Assembly: GCA_940337035.1 (NCBI GenBank)
Contig: CALNHX010005261.1
Location: 1 to 64,000 of the forward strand
DNA from: Agriotes lineatus
Taxonomy: Eukaryota > Arthropoda > Insecta > Coleoptera > Elateridae
Direction of reading: 5' to 3'
Length of the DNA stretch: 64,000 bases
The translations under genes and the position numbers were made by a program. This document shows, in pieces, positions 36,530 through 47,860 of this stretch. Below the pieces are notes generated by a model. The model was not told the origin of the DNA and ran no database searches. It was given only the letters and a program-made list of their open reading frames with translations. The stretch's first letter is position 1, and each line of letters opens with the position of its first letter.

Positions 36530-37790
36530 ATGACCTGACAACTACTCTATTCATTCAGATCCATGGAAAGATTGAAGTGTCAATATTTTTTAACAAAGAT
36601 AACATTTTACTTGATTTGAAGAACTAAATAGAACAGAAGATAGAGCAATGGTTAAAAGGGAAAATATGATGGTCATAAGTTTCATTTGAAACTGCATTTA
36701 GATATACAACCCCATTTCGAGTTACCAATGGATCCTCTTGTTGATGCATTTAGATATTTTTATAGACGTTTACTATACCGGGTCACAATGAGACCACAGC
36801 CGTGCCTCTATCAGCTTTACTTATGAATGGATTTGTATGAAATTTGTTACAAGGCTATTAAACATAATTTTGGATTGACAGACAGATATTGCTATGGTTT
36901 GAAGCCCTATCAATCAACTCTGTTAGCATTGCCAAATTAATGGACATTTCATGAAAGCTCAGAGTGAGATATTTTATATAACTGCAAAACTAAAACTTGA
37001 ATTTGCCAGAATGAATATATTTGTAATGAGATGCCAGTAATTGCAGAATAATTAATTAATGAACGCAGTATGCAAAGCTCAATTCGCACAGGGATCTAAG
37101 TTGAATGTAAGTTCAGTTAATTGATTATGTTTGTGCTAAAGTAAATGCCAAGCCGAATGAAATTTAATAATTACAAGATGGATCGCAAACGCAAGGGAAT
37201 GAAGCGTATAATTCAGGTGCAGTTTAATAGTGAAATCCAGTCAGGGTTTTATAAGAAGAGTAATTGAAAGATAGATAAGCTTATGAACATGCAACGAGCA
37301 GATAAGAATGAATGCATTAAAGCATTTGAAGGAAACCGTAAGAATCAAAAGGCGAGGGTTATAGAAAGTGCAGAAAAGGAGACAGCATATGAACTTAAAA
37401 ATGTGTGGAAAATAAAACAGTGAATTCAAAGGAAGCCAGTGTAGAAAATGCGCGAATTAAATACTCTAATCAGTGCAGTTACCTGTGAATATTTAAACGC
37501 AAATTAAAAAGACGTGCAGTAACAAATAGACACGCAAAATTAGTATAAATGTAAACAATTATTTTATATGTAGTATTAATGTACAAAATCCTAGCTTTAA
37601 GTAGAATTTATTGTTAAAAGTCAGTATTTTGAACCATGTTAACATCCGTAATTAATTTGAAACTAACTAGCTTTAGTTTATAACAAAAAAGAAGACAAAT
37701 GAATAAATTAATGTCTTGACGTGTGAAATTGTGCTCTGTATTAAAATAAAAATTTCTGATATTAAAAATAAAATACATGTCTGAAACTTT
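36530..37790. other. No gene recognised
   Basis: A-rich sequence with many interrupted frames. Nothing supportable. Confidence 0.4.
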
Positions 37791-37796
37791 ACCAGT

Positions 37797-38042
37797 GTGT
37801 TGAGCAAATTTTTGTGCCCATGTGGTATTATTTTTATCAAAATCCGCCACCAAAAATTGCTGAGGTCTCCGATGTTGTGTGACATAACCTCAATCCGAAG
37901 CAGCCATAGTTCCGAGTCCGACAGCTACGAGGAGGTCGACCAGTCCAGCCAGCACATTGGGGAAGACGTCAGTGCCACTCAGCAGCCCGTGCACCAACAG
38001 CAGGATCCGACCCATAGCAGCCCCGCAACAACGTCAAAGTAG
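37797..38042 (+). CDS. Unassigned ORF with a Ser/Gln-rich, acidic C-terminus
   Basis: The last ~50 codons (from SHSSESDSYEEVDQSSQHIG to a TAG) have balanced codon use and a hydrophilic composition, unlike random frames around them. The N-terminal 30 residues look like translated AT-rich DNA, so the true start is probably elsewhere, perhaps after a splice acceptor near 37880. I do not recognise a family. A retroelement C-terminus is an alternative. Confidence 0.3.
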   Translation: MLSKFLCPCGIIFIKIRHQKLLRSPMLCDITSIRSSHSSESDSYEEVDQSSQHIGEDVSATQQPVHQQQDPTHSSPATTSK

Positions 38043-38049
38043 CTACGAA

Positions 38050-39695
38050 CCCTCCGATTTGAGAACGACTAGTGCAGGTACTGTTAATTCTAAAACTAAT
38101 TAAGTGAGCGCCGGGAAATTCATGCATGCATAAGAAGAGCAATGCTCAAGGCAATCCAGGCCAGTTCCATCGCCGTACGAGTGATTTTAGTATGCCAAAA
38201 AGCCCAAACTCCATTATTTGAGGTTATCCGTTGGTGAGATTCAGACCAACGCCAAAATAAACAATTGGGAGATTGAATCGGGCCCCATAAACAAATGCTA
38301 GAAACCAATGAGGATTAATGCCGCGAAAACCAACTAATTTAAGTAGTTACCAATAGAACTGTGATCGATTTCACTTGTTTTGTTTATTCAATTAGACGCG
38401 ATCTTGCAAACGGCGTCCATCTTGGCTTATAATTGACCCAATTTCAGTTTCGATTGTGAGCAGTTAAGCGTATGCGGAGACAGATCCGTATTTAATAATT
38501 TTAATAAATTTTGCATTTAGGGTGAACCCAACCGAGATGAGTCTGTGCTTTATCGATTTGAGCTAGCGTATTATTGGATTAATTGCAGATAAATAAAATA
38601 TTATAAAGGGCATACAACTATTTATTTTTATCTATCAATTTACAACTAACTTTTAATCAACCTAAGATTTGATAACACGAATACGAAAAAATATTGCGTG
38701 GTACCCTTATTTAATATATATAATTATAATAACATATTACAACACTAATTAGACATACCATTGCAATATATTCAAAATGGTCCACTCTTTAATTTTTTAA
38801 ATAGGTATCTCTGTACATTTTATATTTTTCGGAATCTACGACTCAAATTACATACGACAATGTTGTGAAATTCGATTAGGCATACACAAAATTTTACAAA
38901 TTTATAAACATGTTTCAGTTTTGATAAAGATCAAGTAGTGCATGATGCATATCGTTAGACTGGTAATTAAATTTGCTATCTAATGGTCCTTAGTAGGTGA
39001 TATTAAAAAAAAATTCTTAAAAAACAGGTTTAGTAAATGTTATTCTTTCATGAAGCATTTGTTATCGACCTAATTGATAAAATAGCTATTATTATGACTA
39101 GAGTCAATTAGAACACAATTTTCTTAGTCGGGCCGGAGCGTCTATGGCAAAAAAATAAAAAATTGAAAAAAACGTTTCTCTTACTTGGGAAAAATGATAA
39201 TTGCGCAAGACTATCGTATGTAATTTGAGGTTAAACCGGAAGGCGTCCATTTTGACTGTATCCGTGCGCCAATTAGAAATTATGTCTAGTATTCTCGTAT
39301 CAACTTTCATCGGTTTATAAATATCACTGCCGCCTGCCATGCTGTTAGACTTGGCAACAATTGCATCTCTGGTAGTTGGTGGTCCTAAATTACAGTACTC
39401 CAATTTGAAATAATTTTGCTTTAAAGAGCACAGTTTTACTCTTTATCATATATTACTTTAAATTAACTAAAGATAGCTTTTGTATTTGTGTCATTTATTT
39501 ACATACTAAAGTAATACAAACGTGTAACAGTATATTTATAAAAATAAACTTAACTTATGTAACCCATGGATAAAAGAACATTTCTGTAATTATTTGAAAG
39601 TTTTAATTTTTCTATACATCAGTGCTGATTGAGAGTACAACATATATCTATGCAAAAACTATGGTGGTGCTACTGTAAATAATCTTATTTGAACA
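38050..39695. other. No gene recognised
   Basis: AT-rich sequence with no element ends or coding motifs that I can support. Confidence 0.45.
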
Positions 39696-39699
39696 CTAG

Positions 39700-40770
39700 C
39701 TTTTACCCGCGACTTCGTTCGCGCGAGGTTCGTTATTTGTGTATTAAATAATGACTAATTATTTTCTGTCATCCCATCCCATCCTATCCCCGTCCCCGTC
39801 CCTTTCTCCGTCCCTGTCTCCGTACCGTCCCATTCCGTCCCGTCCCGTCCCGTCTCGTCCCGTCCCGTCCCGTCTCGTCCCGTCCCGTCCTCTCCCCTTC
39901 CATCCCATTCCTTCCCTTCCCTTCCCTTTCCTTTCCGTCCCGTCCCGTCTCGTTCCTTTTCGTCCCGTCCCTTCCTTTTCCGTCCAGTCCCTTCCTGTTC
40001 AGTCCCGTCCCGTCCAGTCCCGTCCCTTCCCGTCCCGTCCCGTCCCTTCCCCTTCCATCCCATTCCTTCCCTTTCCTTTCCGTATCATCCCGTTCCGCCC
40101 CGCCCCGCCCCGTCGCGACCCTTCCCGTCCCGTCCCGTCCCTTTCCCTCCCGTCCAGTCCCGTCCCGCCCCTCCCCTTCCCTTCCATCCCATCCTTTTCC
40201 TTCCCTTTCCGTCCCGTCCGTCCCGCCCCGCCCCGACCCGTCCCGCCCCGCCCCGTCCCGCTTTGCCCCGTCCCGTCCCGTCCCGTTCCGTCCCTTCCCT
40301 TCCCGTCCCGTCCAGTCCGTCCCGTTCCGTCCAGTCTAGTCCCGTCCCGTTTCTTCCCTTATGTCATGTTCACCGTCTTGGACTTAAAAATAAATGTAAT
40401 TTTCGCAATCAACGTCCCAAAAAACCTCAATAACGACACCCATATCGATTTTTAGGCTTACTTACCCCATTTCACCCCCTAAGGGGTTGATTTTCGGAAA
40501 ATCACGAAATACGTGTTTGATTATTTGTTTTTAGGAGTACTCCTACGAAGTTTCAAGTCGAAATGTCTATTTAATATTATTTTTCCATACAAAATTGGAA
40601 CCCCCATTTTACCCCTTTAGGGGTTGAATTTCGAAATATCCTTTCTTATTCCTTGTATACATCATAAAGGGAACCTCTGTGCAAAATTTCAGCTTTCTAG
40701 GTCCAAGGGTTTGGGCTGGGCGTTGATGAGTCAGTGAGTCAGTCAGGACTTTTAGAAATATATATAAGAT
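39700..40770 (+). repeat. Dispersed repeat with expanded CCCGT array
   Basis: It opens with CTTTTACCCGCGACTTCGTTC and closes with GTTGATGAGTCAGTGAGTCA then AGAAATATATATAAGAT. Such sequences occur in many copies in arthropod genomes (from memory; class uncertain). Two internal blocks with CCCC(C/A)TTT..CCCC..AGGGGTTGA are also typical of it. The array sits near the left end. Confidence 0.55.
39770..40350 (+). repeat. CCCGT-type pentanucleotide array (~580 bp)
   Basis: Nearly pure CCCGT/TCCCG repeats with many CCTTC, CCATC and CCAGT variants. The open frames on both strands here are artefacts of the repeat (Pro/Ser/Arg on plus, Gly/Arg/Asp on minus). Confidence 0.9.
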
Positions 40771-40774
40771 AATA

Positions 40775-41150
40775 AACTTATCTGCTCGGTAACATCTAAT
40801 TTGTGTAAAGTAAATTGTTCCATAAACTTGGAAAAACTGCTGATGTAATCATTTAAAAACGCTTTCTCTTTTTGTGCATGTCTTTCCAATATTTGTTTTC
40901 TTCTACGGTCAGGATTTGTCCTTTTTTAAGGCGCTTTCGACAACAAATATGCTGGTAAATTTGGAAATACGCTTGGGACAGCATTGTCAGCTAGTCGACG
41001 GTAATGCAGCATGAGCTTCTGCAGTTCCCCACTCTAAAATGTATTTCACACACGATACCACTATTTGTTGGGGTCCAACGTTCTCGTGCACGAAGCCATG
41101 CTTTCTTTCGGATCTCGTCCATTGGAAAAGAAAATGTTGTTATAGTTTCG
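40775..41150. other. No gene recognised
   Basis: Nothing supportable seen between the dispersed repeat and the non-LTR fragment. Confidence 0.35.
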
Positions 41151-41159
41151 ATTTTCTTT

Positions 41160-41640
41160 TAAGGTACTGTCGTGGTTGCTCTAATTGTTCAGTTAACCGT
41201 CCAGTTACCGGTCTTCCTTTTCCCCTTTTCTCCATCCATTCTTAGTCTCCAATCAACGATTGTCTTCCTCTACGTCTTGTATTCTTGCGATGTGGCCAGC
41301 TCAGTTCCATTTAAGTTCGATTGCTATTTTTATAACATCTACTTTTGTACCTAATTTGTCCGATTCTCTAATTTGGAATCGTGTTTTTCAATGTTACGCA
41401 TGTTTAATTCCACGTTTTAGCATGTGAGAACGGATAATATACGTTGATTGTGAGTTTTAGATTTGAAAGAGATTTGAATATAAAGCTTCACACATTTTAC
41501 TATTTTTTTCATTATTTCTGCTTTTATCAAGTGTTTTCTCATTGTTATTGTTTGGCCCAAGTATTTGTATTCGTCCGCTAATTCAATGGTCGTTACATAG
41601 TTCTGAACCAATTATAACGTCATTCTCGAATCTTAACTAA
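41160..41640 (-). pseudogene. Non-LTR retrotransposon RT tail, decayed
   Basis: The minus strand reads IELADEYKYLGQTI, the ...YKYLG block that ends many non-LTR reverse transcriptase domains. About 300 bp further on it reads AIELKWN-stop-AGHIARIQD, the [WK]AGH[IV]AR block. Several stops and frameshifts. It is a 5'-truncated relic of a different family from the one at 23.9 kb. Confidence 0.7.
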
Positions 41641-41710
41641 CTTCTCCACTGACCTCTAATTCCTTTTCCATTTTTCAAGCATTTTCAGTAAATCTTTCAA
41701 AGTTGGTATA

Positions 41711-42247
41711 TACAGTGCTTTCGTAAAGTAGTGGATAAATCCGTTAAAAAATCAAGCAATAACTTTTCGAAAAAACGCTGGGACCCGTCCATTTTTATTT
41801 CTATTTGTGCATTTTTTCAAAAAAAATCTATATATACAGGGTGACCCCCGTAGGAGGTATGACGTCATCGATATTAATTTTAAATGTCAACCCCCTTTTT
41901 TATTACAGAATTTGAGAGAACGCACTTGTTTTACCTACGCTGAGCTAATTTTTGAGTATAGATCACATGACCAAAAATCTATACTCAAAAATCAGCTTAG
42001 CGTAAGTAAAAAAATGCGTTCTTTCAAATTCCATAATAAAAAGAGGGGATTGCAATTTAAAAAAACATCGGTGACGTCATACCTCCTACGCGGGTCACCT
42101 TGTATGTATAGATTGTCACCTTGTATGTATAGATTTTATTTGAAAATGCACAAATAAAAATAACAATCGACGGGTCCCAGCGTTTTTTCCAAAAGTTATT
42201 CCTTGAATTTTTAACGAATTTATTCACTACTTTACGAAGGCACTGTA
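41711..42247. mobile_element. Long palindromic element flanked by TA
   Basis: TACAGTGCTTTCGTAAAGTAG at the left is inverted at the right (CTACTTTACGAAGGCACTGTA). The arms of about 250-270 bp meet near 41963-41978 (TGAGTATAGAT/ATCTATACTCA). Inside each arm is a second terminus-like sequence, ATACAGGGTGACCCCCGTAG at 41837 and its inverse near 42090. A 21-bp direct repeat, GTCACCTTGTATGTATAGATT, lies in the right arm. TA flanks and TACAG ends fit Tc1/mariner-type MITEs. Confidence 0.75.
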
Positions 42248-42249
42248 TA

Positions 42250-43130
42250 ATTTTGAGGATATTATATCCCACTGTCTGACCCTTCGATTGTTTTTGTATA
42301 GTTTTGCGTATACATAATTGTATTGCCGTATATGTATTGAATCAGTTTAGAATGTTTCTGACCAATTCTAGTATTTTCCAAAGAGGCAGGTTTTTTCCTA
42401 GTCTATAAAAGCCGGATACATATTGAATTTATATTCATAAGCTACTACATTTTTATTTTTGTCACTTGGAGATTGTCAAAAATACTAAATCCCACGTGGC
42501 TGGTAGTGGTCTCTTTTCTACTTAAAGCTGTTGGAATTATCAATAATACGTAGATTAAGTAAATAGTGACTTGTCGACAAGCCTGGTTAGTGAATGTACG
42601 ACTGTTTCTTGCGATTAAAATGTGCACGACAGAGGAGCTGCCTTTGGTTGTCACTACACTCCATCTTACATTGTTTTTCTTACATATTATTCCATCGTGT
42701 CTTCGGTCGACTTCGTGAACTTTTCCTGTTTGGTTTCCAATATAACACCTCTGGAACTGCTCTTTTTTCATCCGTTCGACTTACTCGTATGTGCCCATAC
42801 GATCGTTGTTTTGAGCTTTTATAAATCTCACTATATTTTCATTTTTTAGTATTTTCTTTATTTCAGGATTTATTTCTGTTCTACATATATCTCTTCCTTT
42901 TATTTATTTCTTCTTTTTGAGTTCATTGGTGGACCTAGCCATTTTTGCTTCCAGTTTTATTTACGTTGCGCTTCTTTCATTCATATCCTTCCTATGTTCT
43001 CCAGTTTGTTCCTTAATTGATGTGTTAGTTTTCAACTCTGCTAGTGTGACTCTTAACATTTCAATGCCATGTCTGTAAACTATCACTTTATGACCGGCAG
43101 TATACATCTATCGAATGCTTTTCCACACAC
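42250..43130. other. No gene recognised
   Basis: AT-rich sequence. The overlapping frames at 42445-42849 on both strands have no recognisable motif. Confidence 0.4.
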
Positions 43131-43779
43131 AAGGTGATTTATAACGTATGGAGGAGATTTTTAGGGTATATAGATGAAACTAAAGTAAACATTTTTTATT
43201 AACAAATATTTTATGAAAAACCAATAATAAAAAGTTGCAGTGGTTTAAAATTCTTAAAAAAAGTTTCTCACTGGTTGGGTACTGCTGAAATTAAATTGTT
43301 TTCCAGAGATTTTTTTCAAAGGAACAAGATTTCTTTGTTTCTTTGTAAACGATATAATTTCAAACAAAGAGAAACAAATATGGTGTGATACACGCACACA
43401 ACTTCCTTTTACAGTGATCTTATAATTAGCCAAAAATTTGATTTTAAATTTTTAAATATTCGCCAAAAATTTTAAAAAATTACAAATTCTACAAAAAACG
43501 GTACAAAATAGAGCGTTAGGTGAAGAGACAAATTTTCTGTAGAATTTTAAGCTGAATTCAAAAATGTAATAATATACCGGGTGTTCTATTTAAAATAGTA
43601 GTTAATAAAGAAAATAGGAAAAAAACGAAAGAAACCCATTTTAGAAGTATTGAACACCTCACTTCAATACACATTAAAAGTGTAATAAAAATGTGAAGTT
43701 TGAAAAAGGTCGTTAGAGCCGTTTTTGAAAAATAAAAAAAACTGAAAAATCACAAAAATCTGGTTATGGGATTTTTCTT

Positions 43780-44035
43780 CAAAAGCTTGCTGTCGCATCT
43801 ACATAGTACACAAAACTTTTATATGAAGTTTCAACGCCATACTCTTTTCGTTTTTGAGATATTCTGTACACAGACAGACAGACAGACACACATACAGACA
43901 GACACACAGACAGACCAATGAAAAAAATATGTTTTTTGGGTTTAGGGGACTCTAAAACGTGAAGATCTGTTGAAAACTCAATTTCGAATTTTTGGGGTCT
44001 TTACTTCCTTTATTTTAAAACGAAGTAAAAAGAGT
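43780..44035 (+). repeat. CAGA-containing dispersed repeat, second copy
   Basis: ACAGACAGACAGACAGACAC at about 43871 is followed by GGGGACTCTAAAACGTGAAG, the same order as at 16.6 kb. A partial terminus reading ATATACCGGGTGTTCTAT at 43573 may be the end of another MITE. Confidence 0.65.
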
Positions 44036-44183
44036 GCTCACTGTCATTATTAATTTTTACAATGACTTATGATTGTCTTATTAATTAAAAAGAACGAATT
44101 TGATTTTGTTTCGTTTACTAAGAAAATATATACAGTGTGTTCGCGGATTGAGTTCACATAAGGTGTAAATGACAAAAATATTT

Positions 44184-44812
44184 CGAGTTAGATGTTAATA
44201 TTGTAGTGATCGCCCTGCTTGTTCTCAACTAAGATTTTGAGAAAATCAATCATATTAATTAATACACAGGGTGTTTTAGAATAGATTTTTAAAAAATGGC
44301 CAAGAGTGAACTACTACCTTTATTAAAAGAGACAACAAAAAAAAGTATTAAGAAAAGTTGTTTTAGAATTAAGAGTTATGGTAGACTGTCAATTTTCAGA
44401 CAAATCGCTATTTCGATTTTTACTTTTTTCTTGATTTTGTATACCAACATACCTTTTATCGTAGCTGTAGGGGGCACTACATTATTTTTTTAAATATTTA
44501 GTACATGAACCAGTTAGAGTGCTTCTACAGCCACGATAAAAAGTATGTTGGTATAAAAGCTAAAAATCATTTTAAAAAATCAAAGTAGGTCAATTTGTCT
44601 GAAAATTGAAAGTCTGCCATTACTCTTAATTCTAAACAACTTTTTTAAATAGTTTATTTTGTTATCTCTTTTAATAAAGGTACTTTACTCTTGGCCATTT
44701 TTTAAAATCGATTTAAAAACACCCTGTATATTAATTAACTTGATTAATTTTTTCAAAATCTTGGTTTGAGAACAAGCAGGAGCAATTCCTAGAATATTAA
44801 CATCTAACTCAA
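44184..44812. mobile_element. Palindromic element with ~295-bp arms
   Basis: GAGTTAGATGTTAATATTGT at 44184 is mirrored by AATATTAACATCTAACTC ending at 44810. The arms meet around a 40-nt loop (44479-44518). Each arm contains an inner terminus-like motif (ACACAGGGTGTTTTA at about 44264, TAAAAACACCCTGTATATT at about 44714). The 65-codon frame in the left arm is part of the repeat. Confidence 0.8.
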
Positions 44813-44989
44813 TTTTTTTATGTAACATCAAGGATTGCTTCAATGTATGGTTGCTAAGACGTTGCTTGTATTTACATGGTTGCCATGAGAATGAGGGAGA
44901 AATATTTGAAAAATCCCTTGGGACCTATGAGTAGCTTTTTATATTTTGCATCTATGACGAAAATGAACAATATCATGGTGCTAGTAAAT

Positions 44990-45828
44990 AATAGTGTATT
45001 ACATACCGAGGTGGAAAGTGTTTTCATTCCTGTCGAGAGATTAAGTAGTTAACCGAGACGAGTAGCGTCGAGGTCACTTTATCTCGAGACAGGAATGAAA
45101 CTTTTCACCGTGGTATGTATACTATTTTATTCGCAACCACTTTATTCTAAACAATAATTGGAAAAATTATTATATTATGATACTACAGGTTGTGACGCGC
45201 ATGAATGGATCAACAAGATTCCCAGTGTCCTTACCTACACAGCGGTCGGGAATGGATCGCGCATGAATGGATCAACGAGATTCCATTGACCCTACCTACT
45301 TAGCGGTCGGGAATGGATTTATTTCCAACCGCCAATCACTTTCCGACCGGTTAGAAAGTTACAAGTTGGGAATAGCTCTTTTCCAACTTTTTAAAAGTCA
45401 GTAATGATCTTATTACATATATGGTTGCGAATAAAATATTTTACTTACAATCGGTTAATAATAGTTACGTTTATAACCTTCAAACAGTAGGAAAGCGAGT
45501 CATTGTTCACTTTACTTTCCCAGCTAGCCGGGAAAGATTTTCCCGGCTAGCTAAACGTCAGTTTCATTAAACTTGTCATGTTGCCTAGCAACAGCGTCGC
45601 AGTTTCCATTGTTAAAGTGACTTATTAAACTGCGAGGAAAATTCGTATTATTTTAAACTTACCTAATTAAATAAATAATGACAAAAACCGAATGTGAGTA
45701 AAATAGTATACAGTTATTCCTGTCTCGAGATAAAGTTAACCTCGACGCTACGCGTCTCGGTTAACTACTTCATCTCTCGACAGTAATGAAACACTTTCCT
45801 CCTCGGTATGTAATATACTATTTTAGAA
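44990..45828. repeat. Composite MITE, copy 2, with both termini
   Basis: The left half repeats 7425-7874, including the inner GGTTGCGAATAAAAT boundary and the ~62-bp duplication. The right terminal ~130 bp (45700-45828) is an inverted copy of the left palindrome. Between them is about 250 bp not present in copy 1, with a small hairpin CAGCTAGCCGGGAAA/TTTCCCGGCTAGCT. The full element is therefore bounded by palindromes at both ends. No coding content. Confidence 0.8.
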
Positions 45829-45991
45829 ACTTATTGAAAACTATGTATTTACTAGTTTCAATTTTTAATAATGCAAAAATGTCTTTTTAGTACACTAGCA
45901 CGTTTTTTAAAATAACATAAATGTAGCAAAGACAAAAAATTATGAAAAGGAAATAGAACCATAACTACATAAGCCGAAAAATTCACCAAAA

Positions 45992-47010
45992 TCACAAAAG
46001 TTGTTTAGAATGCTGCCCCTACTTTTCAACATACAGTAGTGCACGACCAATCCAATTTCTCGACACTTGCGGAATTTGTTCACGCAAGTCCTCCGTAGCA
46101 ACGTTGATTCGATGGCGCAACTCTTCAATGGTATCAACTTCAGTTGCATGTACCCGGTATTGCAGGTATCCACATAACAAGAAGTCCAGTGGGCTGAGAT
46201 CAGGGCTGCGTGGAGGCCATTGAAGAAACTCACCCCGGCCGATCCACCGTTGCGGACGTTACAGGGCCACTAAAATGTGATGGACAGCCATCATGCGTAA
46301 ACCACATGTTATGTCGCACAACCAATGGAACATCTTCTAGCAGTTCTAGTAAAACTTCTTGTAAAAAATGCAAGTAAGATTCGACATTGAGACACGCTGG
46401 TAATTCGAAAGACCCTATTAGGGTGTCGTTCATAATTCCAGCCCATAAATTTAAACTGAAAGGAAGCTGAAAGTTACTTTGGCTGATCGCATGAGGATTT
46501 TCATCAGCCCATGTGTGAGCATTGTGGAAGTTGAGCTTACCATTCCTGATGAAACAGGATCAAGCAGCCACTCACAAAACTGCTGCCGCAGCGGATAATC
46601 GTTGGGAGTAAATCCTTGTATCTTTTGGTAATAAAAAGGGTACAAACCGTTCATTTTCAACAAAGTTCTGAGAAACATTAGCTTCCTGAGCAATTTGGCG
46701 TGTGCTATTTGTCGATTCAGGATCTACCTTTTCCAACACTTCAACATCAACCGCGTGTCGATTTGGTCTTCACCATCATGACCCTTCTGTGGTTGTAAAT
46801 TCCCGGTCTCTCTTCCCCGTTGAATAACCCGGAAAATGTATTTTCGGAAAGGGTCGGTTTATTTGGAAATGTTTCTAAATACAGACGCCTCGCTCGTGCA
46901 GCACTTTCATCGGCAGCTCCATAAACTCTTATCATGTCCATGTATTCATTGTTAGTGTAGTTCATCATTTTATCTGAACTAATAACAAATCTTAAAATTG
47001 ATGTGTTCAA
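45992..47010 (-). pseudogene. Mariner-like (DUF4817-type) transposase, frameshifted
   Basis: The N-terminal part reads NYTNNEYMDMIRVYGAADES and FPNKPTLSENTFSGLF, the DUF4817-type HTH region. The middle has FELPACLNVESYLHFL, EDVPLVVRHNMWFTHDGCPS (the block with the second catalytic Asp) and then, in another frame, PPRSPDLSPLDFLL (third acidic block). The C-terminus is VSRNWIGRALLYVEK and QHSKQLL-stop at 45992. The order and the length of about 330 codons match intact relatives. At least two frame changes and several stops make it inactive. It lies within the TIR pair 43133/47391. Confidence 0.85.
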
Positions 47011-47399
47011 ATATACTGAAATGTCAGTTTGACACTTTCCTAAATTTCAACGGCAACTATTTTTTTATTGTTCAGCAGCTCTCAATAGTTGCTGCAAAAA
47101 TTATTGGGCATTAAAAGAAAAAACTAAGAAGCAGTAATTTCTATTTTATATTTCTTTTTAATCATGTTTTTAAGTACTTAAATGTGGTTCAATTAATTCA
47201 AATGTCCCCAATTTAAATTTAAAGCATAAATTACCCACATAATTTCCGAACAACTACTTCTTATTTAACTAAGCTTTAAAGCGTTGTAACGTTTTAGTTA
47301 TTGACATTTTCTAAAAATTTTATTAATAAAAAATGATTACTTTAGCCCCCTCTATCTACCTAAAAATATCCTCCGTACGTTATAAATCACCAATATTGT

Positions 47400-47700
47400 T
47401 ACTGGAATGTCACTTTTAAGGATAGTCGCAGAGCAACAATTGAGGAATTTTTTTTTGATAATGTTCTAACCTATTTCGTGGGGAAATAGAATCACAACTG
47501 AGAGAGCAGGCAACTAAAGCAACAAAAAAAGGAAAGAAGGTGAAGGCGGTATACCAGAAATGAATAGCATGCTGCAAAATAGTTCGCTGGAATAAAGATA
47601 AGGGTGTTCCGAACAGTCAAAAAACTAATTATAAAGTTAAAAAGTAAGGCTTATAAAGTACTACAGAATGACCATACACTATATAAAATTATATAATATT
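47400..47700. other. No gene recognised
   Basis: AT-rich sequence with no supported feature. Confidence 0.4.
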
Positions 47701-47703
47701 AAA

Positions 47704-47860
47704 TGTGGAAGTAAGAGAGTCAATAATAGAAAAAGAACAACTCAGTCGGTTTGGACACTTAGCAAGAATGGTGAAATAAAAACTAACTAAGAGGACGTGG
47801 AAAACAAAAGTGACGAGACAGAATTGCAACAGACCAAATAAAGCATGAAATAATGAGGTC
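47704..47860 (+). pseudogene. Non-LTR retrotransposon RT tail
   Basis: The plus strand reads EVRESIIEKEQLSRFGHLAR then MVK, followed by stops. This is the LRWFGHVARM-type block downstream of a non-LTR reverse transcriptase. A small 5'-truncated relic. Confidence 0.55.

Larger units (their letters stand above)
43133..47391 (-). mobile_element. Mariner-like element with TIRs, enlarged by nested insertions
   Basis: GGTGATTTATAACGTATGGA at 43133 is matched by its inverse (TACGTTATAAATCACC) ending at 47391. The similarity continues for about 80 bp (AAAGTAA.CATTTTTTATTAA), giving clear terminal inverted repeats. The broken transposase at 45.99-47.01 kb lies between them, reading inward from the right end, as expected. 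The extra length is explained by the CAGA repeat (43.8-44.0), the palindrome (44.18-44.81) and the composite MITE (44.99-45.83). Confidence 0.65.

Noticed and set aside
39751..40455. 234-codon plus-strand ORF (and 102/62-codon minus ORFs) over the CCCGT array
   Set aside because: The translation is only the microsatellite read as Pro/Ser/Arg or Gly/Arg/Asp; no start context or splice signals.
41807..42157. 116-codon ORF across the 41.7-42.2 kb palindrome
   Set aside because: It covers both arms of a palindromic element and reads mirrored sequence; not a gene.
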